This document shows positions 52,907-61,074 of a stretch of DNA of 64,000 nt, one piece after another. How positions within the stretch are numbered: position 1 is the stretch's first letter; every line of letters starts with the position of its first letter. Origin of the DNA: Candidatus Caenarcanales bacterium (GTDB lineage: Bacteria; Cyanobacteriota; Vampirovibrionia; LMEP-6097). The translations under genes and the position numbers were made by a program. The DNA is taken from the NCBI GenBank assembly GCA_013216135.1, contig JABSOS010000006.1, forward strand, positions 1-64,000, in the 5' to 3' direction. The notes beneath the pieces are model-generated. The model searched no databases and was not told where the DNA came from. It saw only the letters and a list, made by a program, of their open reading frames with translations.

Positions 52907-53310
52907 TAACGATTGACCTCAAAGCTTTTCTAGTACTTATATTAAGTATGCTATCACTGATACTTTCTCTAGCGCATTTATTACGAATATGATTTGAATT
53001 TAGAGACACATATGAGCAATACTTACATTTTTAGGCTTTTGCAAGTAGTTTTTATTTGCTGTTTAAGCATAGTTGCAGATTTTATAATTTAAGCAAGTCT
53101 GTTGGCTGTTACTTAGATTGATTGCACTTAGCGGGATAGTGATAGCTATACATAGATATTCAATACTTTGTATTACTGAAAACTTACCCTTTCCTTAGAC
53201 TTGAGTCCTAATGCTCAATACGCTGGCGTAATAAGATCAAGGTTTATGAGAAGTAAGTCTTAATGCCTACAACCCAGTCTTAGGCGCCTAAGAATCAATA
53301 AATATTCAAA
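52907..53310. other. 404-bp non-coding region
   Basis: No convincing ORF. Contains short repeats AAGTCTTAATGCCTAC and AGTCTTAGGCGCCTAAG near 53255-53293, ending in the palindrome annotated separately. It lies between two minus-strand genes of the island and may hold the promoter of the helix-turn-helix gene. Confidence 0.4.
53278..53293. promoter_or_regulatory. 16-bp perfect palindrome
   Basis: TCTTAGGCGCCTAAGA, 18 bases after the stop codon of the gene at 53311-53970 (minus strand). The GC-rich centre stands out from the AT-rich background. No T-run follows, so an operator or recombination site is as likely as a terminator. Confidence 0.4.
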
Positions 53311-53970
53311 CTAAGCTGAAGTATAGCCTGGTAGAGAAAGTTGTGTTTTGTCTTGTAAAACTATGTCTTTTGCATCAGAAAAGACAAGGTATTCATCTGA
53401 CATAATAAAGTCTTGATTCTCATATAAGCTTAAAGCTAGAGGTTTATTGTCTTTACCAACAATTAGCTCTAAATCGAATTGGTTTCCTTCAAAGTTTAAT
53501 TTACCTCTATAACGAGAAGCTTCAATATGCTCATCCTTTACTAGTCGGTTAGGTTCAACAATACCTTTAAATTCCCAATTTGTGTCTTGGTTAATGGCAT
53601 TTCGTAACTTTTGGACTAAGGGATTTGCTTCAGATGCTCTTTTATTATTACTAAAATCATTTAAAGATTGTAAAGCATTCCAAGAGGGTTGAAAATGTTC
53701 TGTGATAGATTTAATGGAATCTTTTAAAGCTGAAAAGCCTTCATTTAATTTGTTGGTGATAAAGTCAGGTTTGATTGTTTGGATATTGTCAAGGTTTGGT
53801 ACTTCTGAACCATATTCTTCAGATAAAGATTCATACTTTTGTGCCAAGGCTTCAGATATAGAGCGTGATGATTCATTTAACTTATCTAAAGTTTGATTCT
53901 GTACATGTTTAATCTCATTTAATAATTTATTATTAATATCTTGCGGGCCGGTGGAACTTTGAATTTGCAT
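53311..53970 (-). CDS. hypothetical protein, 219 aa
   Basis: Residues ~10-95 are helical and coiled-coil-like; ~130-215 form a beta-rich small domain (WEFKGIVEPNRLV, then RYRGKLNFEGNQFDLELIVG). Gln/Asn/Ser-rich, no signal peptide. No family recognised. Confidence 0.65.
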   Translation of the reverse strand: MQIQSSTGPQDINNKLLNEIKHVQNQTLDKLNESSRSISEALAQKYESLSEEYGSEVPNLDNIQTIKPDFITNKLNEGFSALKDSIKSITEHFQPSWNALQSLNDFSNNKRASEANPLVQKLRNAINQDTNWEFKGIVEPNRLVKDEHIEASRYRGKLNFEGNQFDLELIVGKDNKPLALSLYENQDFIMSDEYLVFSDAKDIVLQDKTQLSLPGYTSA

Positions 53971-54017
53971 AATGATTGTTATCTTAACATGTATTTATGT
54001 TTTATGATTGTAATATA

Positions 54018-55253
54018 TTAGCTAGGATACTCTTCTTCATAGCTTTGAGTTATATTCTTTCTTCGAACCCACTGTGAATCATCTTTATTAAGAGTGTTGT
54101 GTAATTCCTCAGCTTGCTCAGTTATTCTCTCCGACTCATATAGAATGAATTCGTAACCTGTTTGTTTTTCTGTAGAGCAAGAAATACCAATAACAGTTTT
54201 ATTTTCTGGTATCTTGACTCTTGCATTTATACAAGTTGCCTGTAATAGTTTGGACCTTGATTCTTGACTATTCCCTAATACACCTGACTTAAATAGACAA
54301 AGTACGAATGTCACCTTGTATTTTGATAGTGGACAATACCTTCTGAATATATCCTCCTCAATATAATTAAAACTATTAAAGGCATCCATAAATGCTTTCG
54401 CCATGCACCTACGCTCAAATCGGTTAAGCTTTGCCATTTCTCTAACAATAATTTCATAGCTAGGCTCTAAGCTTCTATGAGCTTCTTCAATCAATTTATC
54501 CCATAAATAGCTAATTGAATCAGCTTCTTTTTTAGCTATATATTCAGGTCTTTTTGTAAATATCTCCCAATTGCCAGCTTCAACAAGCAAATTAATATTC
54601 TTTTGCTTGTTCTCATCACAGAGAAAGGTTTTATCATTGAACATATAATTTGCTAGTAGTTCTTCTTCTCCACCATTAATAATTAATTTATTCATAGCTT
54701 GAGTTAAGAAGCTTTCTCTTTTATCAAGGTAATTTATTAAGTCACAATGAGTGTCTAACTCTTGAAATAATATTAAAGAAAAAGCTCTATCGAAGCAATG
54801 AACAAAAGAGCCTTTGGGGCTTATTCTGAACATATCCATCCCATCATATTCTTCCTTGCTAGTGAAAGCAGAGATTAATCTATAAGAAGTGAAGTCTTTT
54901 ATTTGCAAACAGCATGTCTGCCCATGAAGATTCACACATTCAAGAGATTTATTATTGTTGTCTTGAAAGTATCTATAGGCTCCATCTAATTGTTTTAGAT
55001 TCTTGTTAATATCTTGGGTTCTGAATGCGACAAAATCATTCTTATATTTTGGTTTTGTATTTTTAACTTGAATAATTGTTATGGAGTCATCAAACGCGAT
55101 CAGTATGTCACATATCTCTTTATTGGTTTTAGGGTTTACAGGGTTGATGAATGTCCAATCCTTTAAGAAAGTAATCTTTGATAGATTAGATATAAACTCC
55201 TCCCCATCTTTACCAATATCTGTGTACTTTTGTGCTTTCTTGTTTGTTTTCAT
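54018..55253 (-). CDS. probable PD-(D/E)XK nuclease-domain protein, 411 aa
   Basis: The first ~70 residues carry the elements of a restriction-endonuclease-like fold: GKDGEEF (Glu18/19), EICDILIAF (Asp49) and TIIQVKNTK (Gln62-Val-Lys64), spaced as in PD-(D/E)XK enzymes. The rest (~100-411) is unrecognised and helical with several cysteines. No partner methylase lies nearby. In an island with two toxin-antitoxin systems, an anti-phage or anti-plasmid role is plausible, but this is inference from the fold pattern. Confidence 0.55.
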   Translation of the reverse strand: MKTNKKAQKYTDIGKDGEEFISNLSKITFLKDWTFINPVNPKTNKEICDILIAFDDSITIIQVKNTKPKYKNDFVAFRTQDINKNLKQLDGAYRYFQDNNNKSLECVNLHGQTCCLQIKDFTSYRLISAFTSKEEYDGMDMFRISPKGSFVHCFDRAFSLILFQELDTHCDLINYLDKRESFLTQAMNKLIINGGEEELLANYMFNDKTFLCDENKQKNINLLVEAGNWEIFTKRPEYIAKKEADSISYLWDKLIEEAHRSLEPSYEIIVREMAKLNRFERRCMAKAFMDAFNSFNYIEEDIFRRYCPLSKYKVTFVLCLFKSGVLGNSQESRSKLLQATCINARVKIPENKTVIGISCSTEKQTGYEFILYESERITEQAEELHNTLNKDDSQWVRRKNITQSYEEEYPS

Positions 55254-55344
55254 TGTTTGTAAAGATGGTCTTGTAAATGAAAACCAGCAATGAGAGTTTA
55301 CTGGTTACTAATATTTTACCTAATTCTTGGGTATGAAGATATCA

Positions 55345-55378
55345 AATGTCCAGTTTTTAATGTGATAAACTGGACATT
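55345..55378. promoter_or_regulatory. operator-like inverted repeat before abiEi
   Basis: AATGTCCAGTTT (55345-55356) and AAACTGGACATT (55367-55378) are a perfect 12-bp inverted repeat with a 10-base spacer. TATCA and TGATA extend it with a small bulge, and GATATC occurs on both sides. It lies 31 bases before the abiEi start. AbiEi-type antitoxins are known to repress their own promoter through inverted repeats. Confidence 0.7.
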
Positions 55379-55408
55379 CGTGATACCAAGTGATATCTCA
55401 ATATATCA

Positions 55409-56137
55409 ATGAAAACCACTGAAGAAATAAGATCAAAGATTAATAGACTAGCCAAAGGCTACGTATTCACCTATTGTGATTTCAATAATGAGGTGCACAG
55501 CAAAGAATCTATAATCAAAGCCTTAAATCGCATGGCACAAAGTGGAGAAATCAAGAAGCTAGCCAAAGGCAAGTTTTATAAACCTGAATCTAGTAGATTT
55601 GGTCCACTGGAGCCACCACACCAACAAATAGTAAAAGATTTGCTAGAGAAAGACTCAAAGCTAATTGGTTATTTAACTGGATTCAGCGCATATAATCAGC
55701 TTGGCTTAACTAGTCAGAATAGTCATATTATTGAGATTGGTAGAAATACTCCTAAGTCCTCGCTATCAAGAGGTATTTTCAAAGTTAAGTTTGTTTTGCA
55801 GAAGAATAAAATAACTCAAGCTAATATCTATCACTTGCAGCTTCTAGACTCTTTAAAGAACTTGAAGCTAATACCAGATACAACTAATCAAAATGCTGTT
55901 AAAAGAATAAAATCATTAATCAAAGACCTTGATAAACAAGCTAAGAGTCTTTTGATAAGCCTAAGCCTAAAGTATTCTCCAGCTACTCGAGCACTTTTAG
56001 GATCGATGCTTGAAGACTTAAACTTTGATGGCTCAGAACTGGCTAAATTAAAAGCTTCACTCAATAAAGTTACAACTTACAAATATTATGATATTGAAAG
56101 CGTTGTCAAATCGGCATCTAACTGGGGTATCTTATGA
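55409..56137 (+). CDS. AbiEi-family antitoxin (type IV TA)
   Basis: 242 aa. N-terminal winged-helix domain (~1-65; SIIKALNRMAQSGEIKKLAKGKFYKP), then a central DUF6088/AbiEi-like domain (GYLTGFSAYNQLGLTSQ) and a helical C-terminus. It should neutralise the downstream nucleotidyltransferase toxin and bind the inverted repeat at 55345-55378. It overlaps the toxin gene by 4 bases (ATGA). Confidence 0.85.
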   Translation: MKTTEEIRSKINRLAKGYVFTYCDFNNEVHSKESIIKALNRMAQSGEIKKLAKGKFYKPESSRFGPLEPPHQQIVKDLLEKDSKLIGYLTGFSAYNQLGLTSQNSHIIEIGRNTPKSSLSRGIFKVKFVLQKNKITQANIYHLQLLDSLKNLKLIPDTTNQNAVKRIKSLIKDLDKQAKSLLISLSLKYSPATRALLGSMLEDLNFDGSELAKLKASLNKVTTYKYYDIESVVKSASNWGIL

Positions 56138-57075
56138 ACTTACATGGTGATCAAAAGCTTTTCTCTCAAAGTATCCGTGCAGCATCGCAGCTCTTGAATA
56201 TTCGTGAAGAGTTTATTGAAAAGGATTACTGGATTACTGATACTCTCGCTAAACTTAGTTCTTCTAAGTACCTTGATCAAGTGGTTTTCAAAGGTGGTAC
56301 TTCTTTAACTAAAGCTCACAAGCTGATCAAGCGTTTTTCTGAAGATATTGACCTAGCAATTATTCACGATGATTCTAAAGCTGGTAATCAAGTAAAGAAT
56401 TTGATTCGTTCTGTTGAAAAGACTATTACTGTAGATCTGAAAATAACTAATACTGACCTTGCTAGCAAAGGATCTAGGTTTAGAAAGACTTACTATCAAT
56501 ACCCGAGCCTTTATCCTAGTCATGGTAATAACTTGATTATAGAGATCAATTCTTTTGCGAATCCTTTTCCATACTCTAGAGTTGAGATTGCAAGCTTCAT
56601 TTATGATTTCCTAATAGAAAAACAGGAACTTGAAATGATCAAAGACTATAAACTAAAACCAATATCTATCAATGTACTTGATATAAACCAGACTATGCTC
56701 GAAAAGTTAGTTTCTTTGTTTAGGACTTCATTTGAAATAGATTTACTGAAGAATATATCTAGGAAGATCAGGCATTTCTATGATTTATACTATTTGCTTA
56801 GTTCTAAGCAAGGAAAAGCTTTCACCAAATCTGACAAGTTTAAATCTGCACTGGATGAGCTCTGGCTACATGACAAAATGCTTTTTGATGAGCCTAAAGG
56901 CTGGCAAGACTATTCATACTTAGACTCACCAATTATTCAGGACTTCGACTCTATTTGGTCAAAGATTGCTAAAGTCTATAAGACCGAAATGTCAGCTTTA
57001 GCTTTTGCTGAGATTCCCAAAGAAGATGAAGTTTTCCAACTATTCAAGCAGCTTTTTAAGGCAATTTCATCGTAA
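56134..57075 (+). CDS. AbiEii-family nucleotidyltransferase toxin (type IV TA)
   Basis: 313 aa. The nucleotidyltransferase core is visible: VFKGGTSLTKAHKLIKRF (GGTSLTK 54-60) and SEDIDLAI (Asp71/73), followed by the C-terminal region with FYDLYYLLSSKQG typical of AbiEii. These toxins transfer nucleotides to tRNA acceptor ends or other targets and cause abortive infection. All core residues appear intact. Confidence 0.9.
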   Translation: MNLHGDQKLFSQSIRAASQLLNIREEFIEKDYWITDTLAKLSSSKYLDQVVFKGGTSLTKAHKLIKRFSEDIDLAIIHDDSKAGNQVKNLIRSVEKTITVDLKITNTDLASKGSRFRKTYYQYPSLYPSHGNNLIIEINSFANPFPYSRVEIASFIYDFLIEKQELEMIKDYKLKPISINVLDINQTMLEKLVSLFRTSFEIDLLKNISRKIRHFYDLYYLLSSKQGKAFTKSDKFKSALDELWLHDKMLFDEPKGWQDYSYLDSPIIQDFDSIWSKIAKVYKTEMSALAFAEIPKEDEVFQLFKQLFKAISS

Positions 57076-57123
57076 CAATTTCTTCAATATGGTTGAAGGT
57101 AAATTTAGGGGTAGGTTCTATAT

Positions 57124-57597
57124 CTATTTGACTGGCCTTGATTTTAAACGCCTCATGTATAGGAGGTGCTCCGTAAAACCAAATGATTGATATAGCTTCA
57201 TAGCATTGATATTTTGAGGATAAACATTGAGTTGGATATCTAGGATACCCTTTTTCTCAAACCATTCAATTAGATAATTTATTATTTGTTTACCAAAACC
57301 CTGCCCTCTAAAAGAGGGGGCAACGTACATCATTCCAAGGTAGCCTTTTTGTTTATAAGCATCCCAGCCTTCAGCATCTGCAACAGTACCAAAACCACAG
57401 CCAAAGAGCTTACCTTCATTTTCAAGGACTAAGACAATACCCATATCTTCTTCAATGATTTCTTTGATTTTGTGTTCAGGGTAATAAATAGTGTCATTTC
57501 GAATCGCTGTATCAAAAGATCTTTCGTATTCAATGATATTTTCTTGCAGGTACATTAATGAAGTTATGTCATCTATATTTGCTGGCCTCAATTTCAT
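57124..57597 (-). CDS. GNAT-family N-acetyltransferase
   Basis: 157 aa. Acetyl-CoA-binding motif A is LGMMYVAPSFRGQGFGKQII, and motif B is LNVYPQNINAMKLYQSFGF. Substrate unknown; possibly an amine or protein N-terminus. Last protein gene inside the island before attR. Confidence 0.88.
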   Translation of the reverse strand: MKLRPANIDDITSLMYLQENIIEYERSFDTAIRNDTIYYPEHKIKEIIEEDMGIVLVLENEGKLFGCGFGTVADAEGWDAYKQKGYLGMMYVAPSFRGQGFGKQIINYLIEWFEKKGILDIQLNVYPQNINAMKLYQSFGFTEHLLYMRRLKSRPVK

Positions 57598-57828
57598 TTC
57601 TATATTTTAACCGCATTGTACTGTCCATTCTTTTTCAAGCTTTGTAGTCATTCTCAATATCAACTAAGCTTTTATAGTGTACTGTTTGAATATCTCTAAG
57701 TCACCAGTAACTAAGATTATCTCCAAACCTTAGTTACAACCACTCAATAAGCTTATGCAACAAGGGCTAAAGCCTCTGAGAAATCAGGCTGAACTTCTAC
57801 AACGTAATCGCCAATTCGGTTAAGCAGT

Positions 57829-58043
57829 TCTCCGCCATTATAAAAAGAAAAGCCCGGCGAAAGCTGGGCTTTTCTTTTTTTTATTCGCAGAACTAAGAGA
57901 TTCTAATTCTCTAGCTTCAATGCCCATGCAGGGGAGAGAGGACATGAAGGGTCGTGGCGAACTGAGAATGATTAATGCTCTCGATAGCCCCCCTTCACCT
58001 GACAAGGAAATTGCATCGCAATTTCCGCAGGCTTTAGTCCCTT
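57829..58043. repeat. structured tRNA-end repeat, copy A
   Basis: Starts with TCTCCGCCATT (tRNA-Asp 3' end), then a terminator hairpin, ATTCTC and GCCCATGCAGG, an 18-base block GACAAGGAAATTGCATCG at 58001-58018, and CTTTAGTCCCTT. Copy B at 59983-60186 has the same order of blocks. In A the conserved block forms GGAAATTGC/GCAATTTCC enclosed by CCTG/CAGG. Confidence 0.65.
57845..57880. terminator. strong terminator in repeat A
   Basis: 14-bp stem (57845-57858 with 57863-57876, one G-U) with a GAAA tetraloop and T-rich flanks on both sides, so it could act in both directions. Confidence 0.85.
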
Positions 58044-58056
58044 CGTCTCCGCCATT
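58036..58056. other. attachment site attR
   Basis: Exact 21-base copy of the tRNA-Asp 3' end (T-stem 3' strand, acceptor 3' strand, CCATT). It marks the distal end of the island that begins at 44665. Confidence 0.8.
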
Positions 58057-58154
58057 TTTTTAATTCTCAATATTTAGTCTGGGTAAGGATTTCTTGTTTT
58101 TATTATCTTATTACCTCCATTGAAGGTTCCCCACTTCTTTACTCAAATGCCATA

Positions 58155-58469
58155 ATGATTACTATGGATCAATCAGAACTAATCAAAATACTTAGTGCTA
58201 AAAAGTCTAATTATGAAAAGAAATATGGTTTTACAGAGATGCTTTTGTTTGGTTCTTATGCTTCTAATAGCGCAACAGATAAAAGTGATGTAGATATTGC
58301 TGTAAAGGTTGATAAAGGCTTTAAGACATATAGAAACTTTATAGATGCCAAAACTGAATTGTCTCATGATTTAGGTGATAGAGGAATTGATTTAGTTTAT
58401 CTTGATGCTATTAACCTGAACCCCATCATTAAGGACGCTATTGAGCAGGAGAGTCTGAAAATTGAATAA
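58155..58469 (+). CDS. MntA-type antitoxin nucleotidyltransferase
   Basis: 104 aa. Minimal nucleotidyltransferase with GSYASNSATDKSDVDIAV (GS at 33-34, Asp45/47). The MntA antitoxin AMPylates the HEPN toxin. ATG 58155 or ATG 58164 (a CATAAT lies just before the latter). It overlaps the toxin start by 8 bases (TTGAATAA). Confidence 0.88.
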   Translation: MITMDQSELIKILSAKKSNYEKKYGFTEMLLFGSYASNSATDKSDVDIAVKVDKGFKTYRNFIDAKTELSHDLGDRGIDLVYLDAINLNPIIKDAIEQESLKIE

Positions 58470-58875
58470 GCTAGTTTTGCATTTACTTACTATGCTTGAA
58501 GCATCAGAGAAAGTTAGTTTATATAGTTCAAAATTTAGTTCTTTTGATGATTTCTTCAATTACAATGAGCAAGAGAGTTATAATGCATGTCTTAATTTAT
58601 TAGCTGCAATAGGTGAGGAGGCAAAGTTCTTACCTGATGATTTAAAGCAATCTTTTAGTCATATTGATTGGGTGGCTGTTGTATCTTTAAGAAACCATAT
58701 AGCTCACAAATATCGAGGAATTGATCCTGAAATAATTTGGGATATTATAGAAAATGAATTACCAAGTCTTCAAAGTGTTGTTGTAAAAGCAGTAAAGTAT
58801 ATAGCTAATCTATCAGAATTGAAAAAGTTTTTAGACCAAAATTATTATAGAAACTCTAGGAAGCACTTTGAGTAA
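58462..58875 (+). CDS. HepT-type HEPN ribonuclease toxin
   Basis: 137 aa, all-helical HEPN fold with the catalytic RNHIAHKY (Arg77, His82, Tyr84), the Rx4HxY motif of HepT in which Tyr is the AMPylated residue. TTG start at 58462 overlapping mntA. Type VII toxin-antitoxin pair, probably complete. Confidence 0.88.
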   Translation: MNKLVLHLLTMLEASEKVSLYSSKFSSFDDFFNYNEQESYNACLNLLAAIGEEAKFLPDDLKQSFSHIDWVAVVSLRNHIAHKYRGIDPEIIWDIIENELPSLQSVVVKAVKYIANLSELKKFLDQNYYRNSRKHFE

Positions 58876-58880
58876 AAATT

Positions 58881-59918
58881 ATGGTAGATAAAGGCTTTGC
58901 AAGTGATAATATCTCAGGAGTTCATCCTCAGATTTTAAAAGCAATCAATGAAGCTAATATGGGGCATGTTGATGCTTATGGAGAGGATCAATATACCATT
59001 TCTGCTTTAAAGAAATTGAAAGAAGCTTTTGGAAATGATACCGAGGCTTTTTTTGTATTTAATGGTACAGGTGCAAATGTTTTGGCTCTTGCTTCCATAG
59101 TAAGCTCTCTTAATTCAATTATTTGCTCTAATCTAGCTCACTTGAATCTTGATGAATGTGCTGCACCAGAAAATTTTATTGGCTGTAAACTAATTCCTGT
59201 ACAAAATGAAGCTGGAAAATTAACAGTTAAAAATATTAAGCCTTATATATATGGCTTTGGAGATCCTCACCATGCACAACCGAAAGTTATATCTATAACT
59301 CAATCGACAGAACTAGGTACTGTATATTCAGATCATGAAGTAAAAGCAATTGCTGATCTAGCTCATGATAATCAAATGTTTATTCATATGGATGGTGCAA
59401 GATTGTCGAATGCAGCTGTTAGCCTAGGCAAATCTTTAAAAGAAATTTCCTTTGATCTTGGAGTTGATATATTAACTTTTGGTGGAACTAAAAATGGTTT
59501 GATGTTCGGTGAAGTTGTTATATTTTCAAATCAAGATTTAGCTAAAAATTTTCATTACCTTCGTAAACAAGGTATGCAATTATCATCTAAAATGCGTTTT
59601 ATTTCAGCTCAGTATAATGCACTATTTGAACATAATCTTTGGTATCAGAGTGCCAGACATGCAAATAAAATGGCTAAATTATTAGAGAGTAAGGTGAGCT
59701 TGCTTGATGGAATTAATGTTACTCGAAAAGTTCAGGCAAATGCTGTTTTTGTGACTCTTCCAGGAGAAATTATCAGTCTTTTACAGAAAGAATATCCTTT
59801 TTATATATGGGATGAATCTATAAATGAAGTTAGATGGATGTGTAGTTTTGATACCACCGAAGAAGACATTAGTTCTTTTGTAAACTCACTTTCTAAAGCA
59901 CTTAGTTCGGCTTATTGA
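58881..59918 (+). CDS. low-specificity L-threonine aldolase
   Basis: 345 aa, PLP-dependent. The N-terminal ASDNISGVHPQIL, HMDGARLSNA (Asp binding the pyridine N) and TFGGTKNGLM (PLP Lys) motifs are typical. Cleaves threonine/allo-threonine to glycine and acetaldehyde. It starts 5 bases after hepT, so it rides in the same transcript as cargo. Confidence 0.93.
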   Translation: MVDKGFASDNISGVHPQILKAINEANMGHVDAYGEDQYTISALKKLKEAFGNDTEAFFVFNGTGANVLALASIVSSLNSIICSNLAHLNLDECAAPENFIGCKLIPVQNEAGKLTVKNIKPYIYGFGDPHHAQPKVISITQSTELGTVYSDHEVKAIADLAHDNQMFIHMDGARLSNAAVSLGKSLKEISFDLGVDILTFGGTKNGLMFGEVVIFSNQDLAKNFHYLRKQGMQLSSKMRFISAQYNALFEHNLWYQSARHANKMAKLLESKVSLLDGINVTRKVQANAVFVTLPGEIISLLQKEYPFYIWDESINEVRWMCSFDTTEEDISSFVNSLSKALSSAY

Positions 59919-59982
59919 CGATGAAATTTTACTTAAATCTATCTCTTTAATGCTAATAAGATACCGAACATTAGCCACCAGC

Positions 59983-60186
59983 TCTCCGCCATTTATTAAA
60001 AAAGGAGTTGTACTTAATGTGCAGCTCCTTTTTTATTTTGTGCGCAGCACAAATGGAACTTTAATTCTCAACCCTCACAGCCCACGCAGGTGTCGAGGCT
60101 GTACTGGACTATTCCACTTTCTAGTCGAGACACCTGAAGCAGACAAGGAAATTGCATCGTAATGTCCTTGTCTGCTTTAGTCCCTT
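59983..60186. repeat. structured tRNA-end repeat, copy B
   Basis: Same block order as copy A at 57829: TCTCCGCCATT, terminator, ATTCTC, GCCCACGCAGG, GACAAGGAAATTGCATCG (60142-60159, identical to A), CTTTAGTCCCTT. The late hairpin here is AGCAGACAAGGA/TCCTTGTCTGCT (12 bp), a different pairing from A. After AGTCCCTT the tRNA match ends (AGTCTTTT), so its outer attachment site is decayed. Confidence 0.65.
59998..60034. terminator. terminator in repeat B after threonine aldolase
   Basis: AAAAAAGGAGTTG pairs with CAGCTCCTTTTTT (13 bp, one G-U) around an 11-base loop; bidirectional. Confidence 0.8.
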
Positions 60187-60226
60187 AGTCTTTTGACTAT
60201 TTAGACTCATGGAAGGTTTATATTTT

Positions 60227-60442
60227 TTACTCCTTCCATGGGGGGGTACTTATATGTTTGCTAAACTTTTCAACGCCTTTATGGTATTCCTGAATACCAG
60301 CTCGAATCGCTTCTTTAGGACGGGTTATTTTGGGGATAGATTTAAATGCAGAATTGAAACTTGCCTCCATTGCTTTAACTGGAATATTGTAAGCCCAGGC
60401 TGCGGTTTTAGCTATAGTTTTTATTGGATTAAAAATATTCAT
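60227..60442 (-). CDS. small hypothetical protein, 71 aa
   Basis: ATG at 60442. Residues 1-40 form a possible amphipathic or membrane-associated helix with Ala-rich patches (KTAAWAYNIPVKAMEASF); the end is polar. No family recognised and no clear ribosome site. A plus-strand frame (60209-60517) overlaps it; the minus frame has more normal composition. Confidence 0.4.
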   Translation of the reverse strand: MNIFNPIKTIAKTAAWAYNIPVKAMEASFNSAFKSIPKITRPKEAIRAGIQEYHKGVEKFSKHISTPPWKE

Positions 60443-60567
60443 AATAGAATATTGCCATATTATCTTGATCCTATTTGTGTGAGTTTGCGTTGCAGTATTC
60501 TTTTGGAGGAAAAGTAAGTTGGATCTTATTGAAAGCCTTTGTGTAGGTTCTGTTAAGATCTTATTTA

Positions 60568-61074
60568 ATGCAAGAACAAGTTTTAAACTTCAAAAAAGTT
60601 ACAGAAAAAGATTTTGACTTCATCTACAAAGTTTACATAGATGAAACGGTAAATCCATTTCTAAGTCATGAAGTAATACCAAAGTCAGAGTTTTCTGAGA
60701 TTTTCACTGACTTAATGTCTCGTTACCAGTTCTCGATATTAACTGTTAATTCTAAGCCTTGTGGTATGATTACTGTGATGGCAAATAAAGGTCGCTCCGC
60801 TCACACTGCAATGATTGCTACTTATGGAATAAAAAAAGATTTTCAGGGACAAGGACTAGGTAAGAAATTTTTAAAGAAGATAATTGAAAATTTGAAAGCT
60901 GAAGGTTTCCTTCGAATCCAACTCACAGTTGAAGCTGATAATGATAGGGCTATAAAACTTTATCAGAGTTTAGGGTTTGAGATAGAAGGCAAAATGAAGA
61001 ATTGGTTTAAAAGAGCATCTGAAGATGCGTATAAAGATGAATTAATGATGGCTATATGTTTTCCCACTCACTAA
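60568..61074 (+). CDS. GNAT-family N-acetyltransferase
   Basis: 168 aa. Motif A is TYGIKKDFQGQGLGKKFL, motif B LTVEADNDRAIKLYQSLGF. Similar in type to RimJ/PhnO-like acetyltransferases. Overlaps the convergent MEKHLA pseudogene by 23 bases. Confidence 0.88.
   Translation: MQEQVLNFKKVTEKDFDFIYKVYIDETVNPFLSHEVIPKSEFSEIFTDLMSRYQFSILTVNSKPCGMITVMANKGRSAHTAMIATYGIKKDFQGQGLGKKFLKKIIENLKAEGFLRIQLTVEADNDRAIKLYQSLGFEIEGKMKNWFKRASEDAYKDELMMAICFPTH

Larger units (their letters stand above)
57598..58154. other. 557-bp non-coding region containing island end
   Basis: Holds the first tRNA-end remnant (57829), a strong terminator, structured repeat A and attR, annotated separately. A minus-strand frame between about 57753 and 57903 has no start codon and crosses the terminator, so I do not call it a gene. 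58057-58154 should contain the promoter of the mntA-like gene. Confidence 0.6.
59919..60226. other. non-coding region holding repeat B
   Basis: Contains a tRNA-end remnant at 59983, a terminator and repeat B. 60197-60226 shows nothing further. No gene is supported; a plus-strand frame (59950-60162) is a shadow across the terminator. Confidence 0.6.

Noticed and set aside
57753-57903. Minus-strand frame ending in an Ala/Leu-rich peptide, considered as a gene or tmRNA tag
   Set aside because: No start codon, crosses the terminator hairpin, and no tmRNA acceptor or pseudoknot pattern is present.
58001-58056. Complete second tRNA gene at attR
   Set aside because: Only the T-stem 3' strand and acceptor 3' strand match; D-arm and anticodon arm are absent.
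60209-60517. Plus-strand 102-aa frame
   Set aside because: Composition rich in Phe/Tyr/Cys typical of a shadow frame; no ribosome site.
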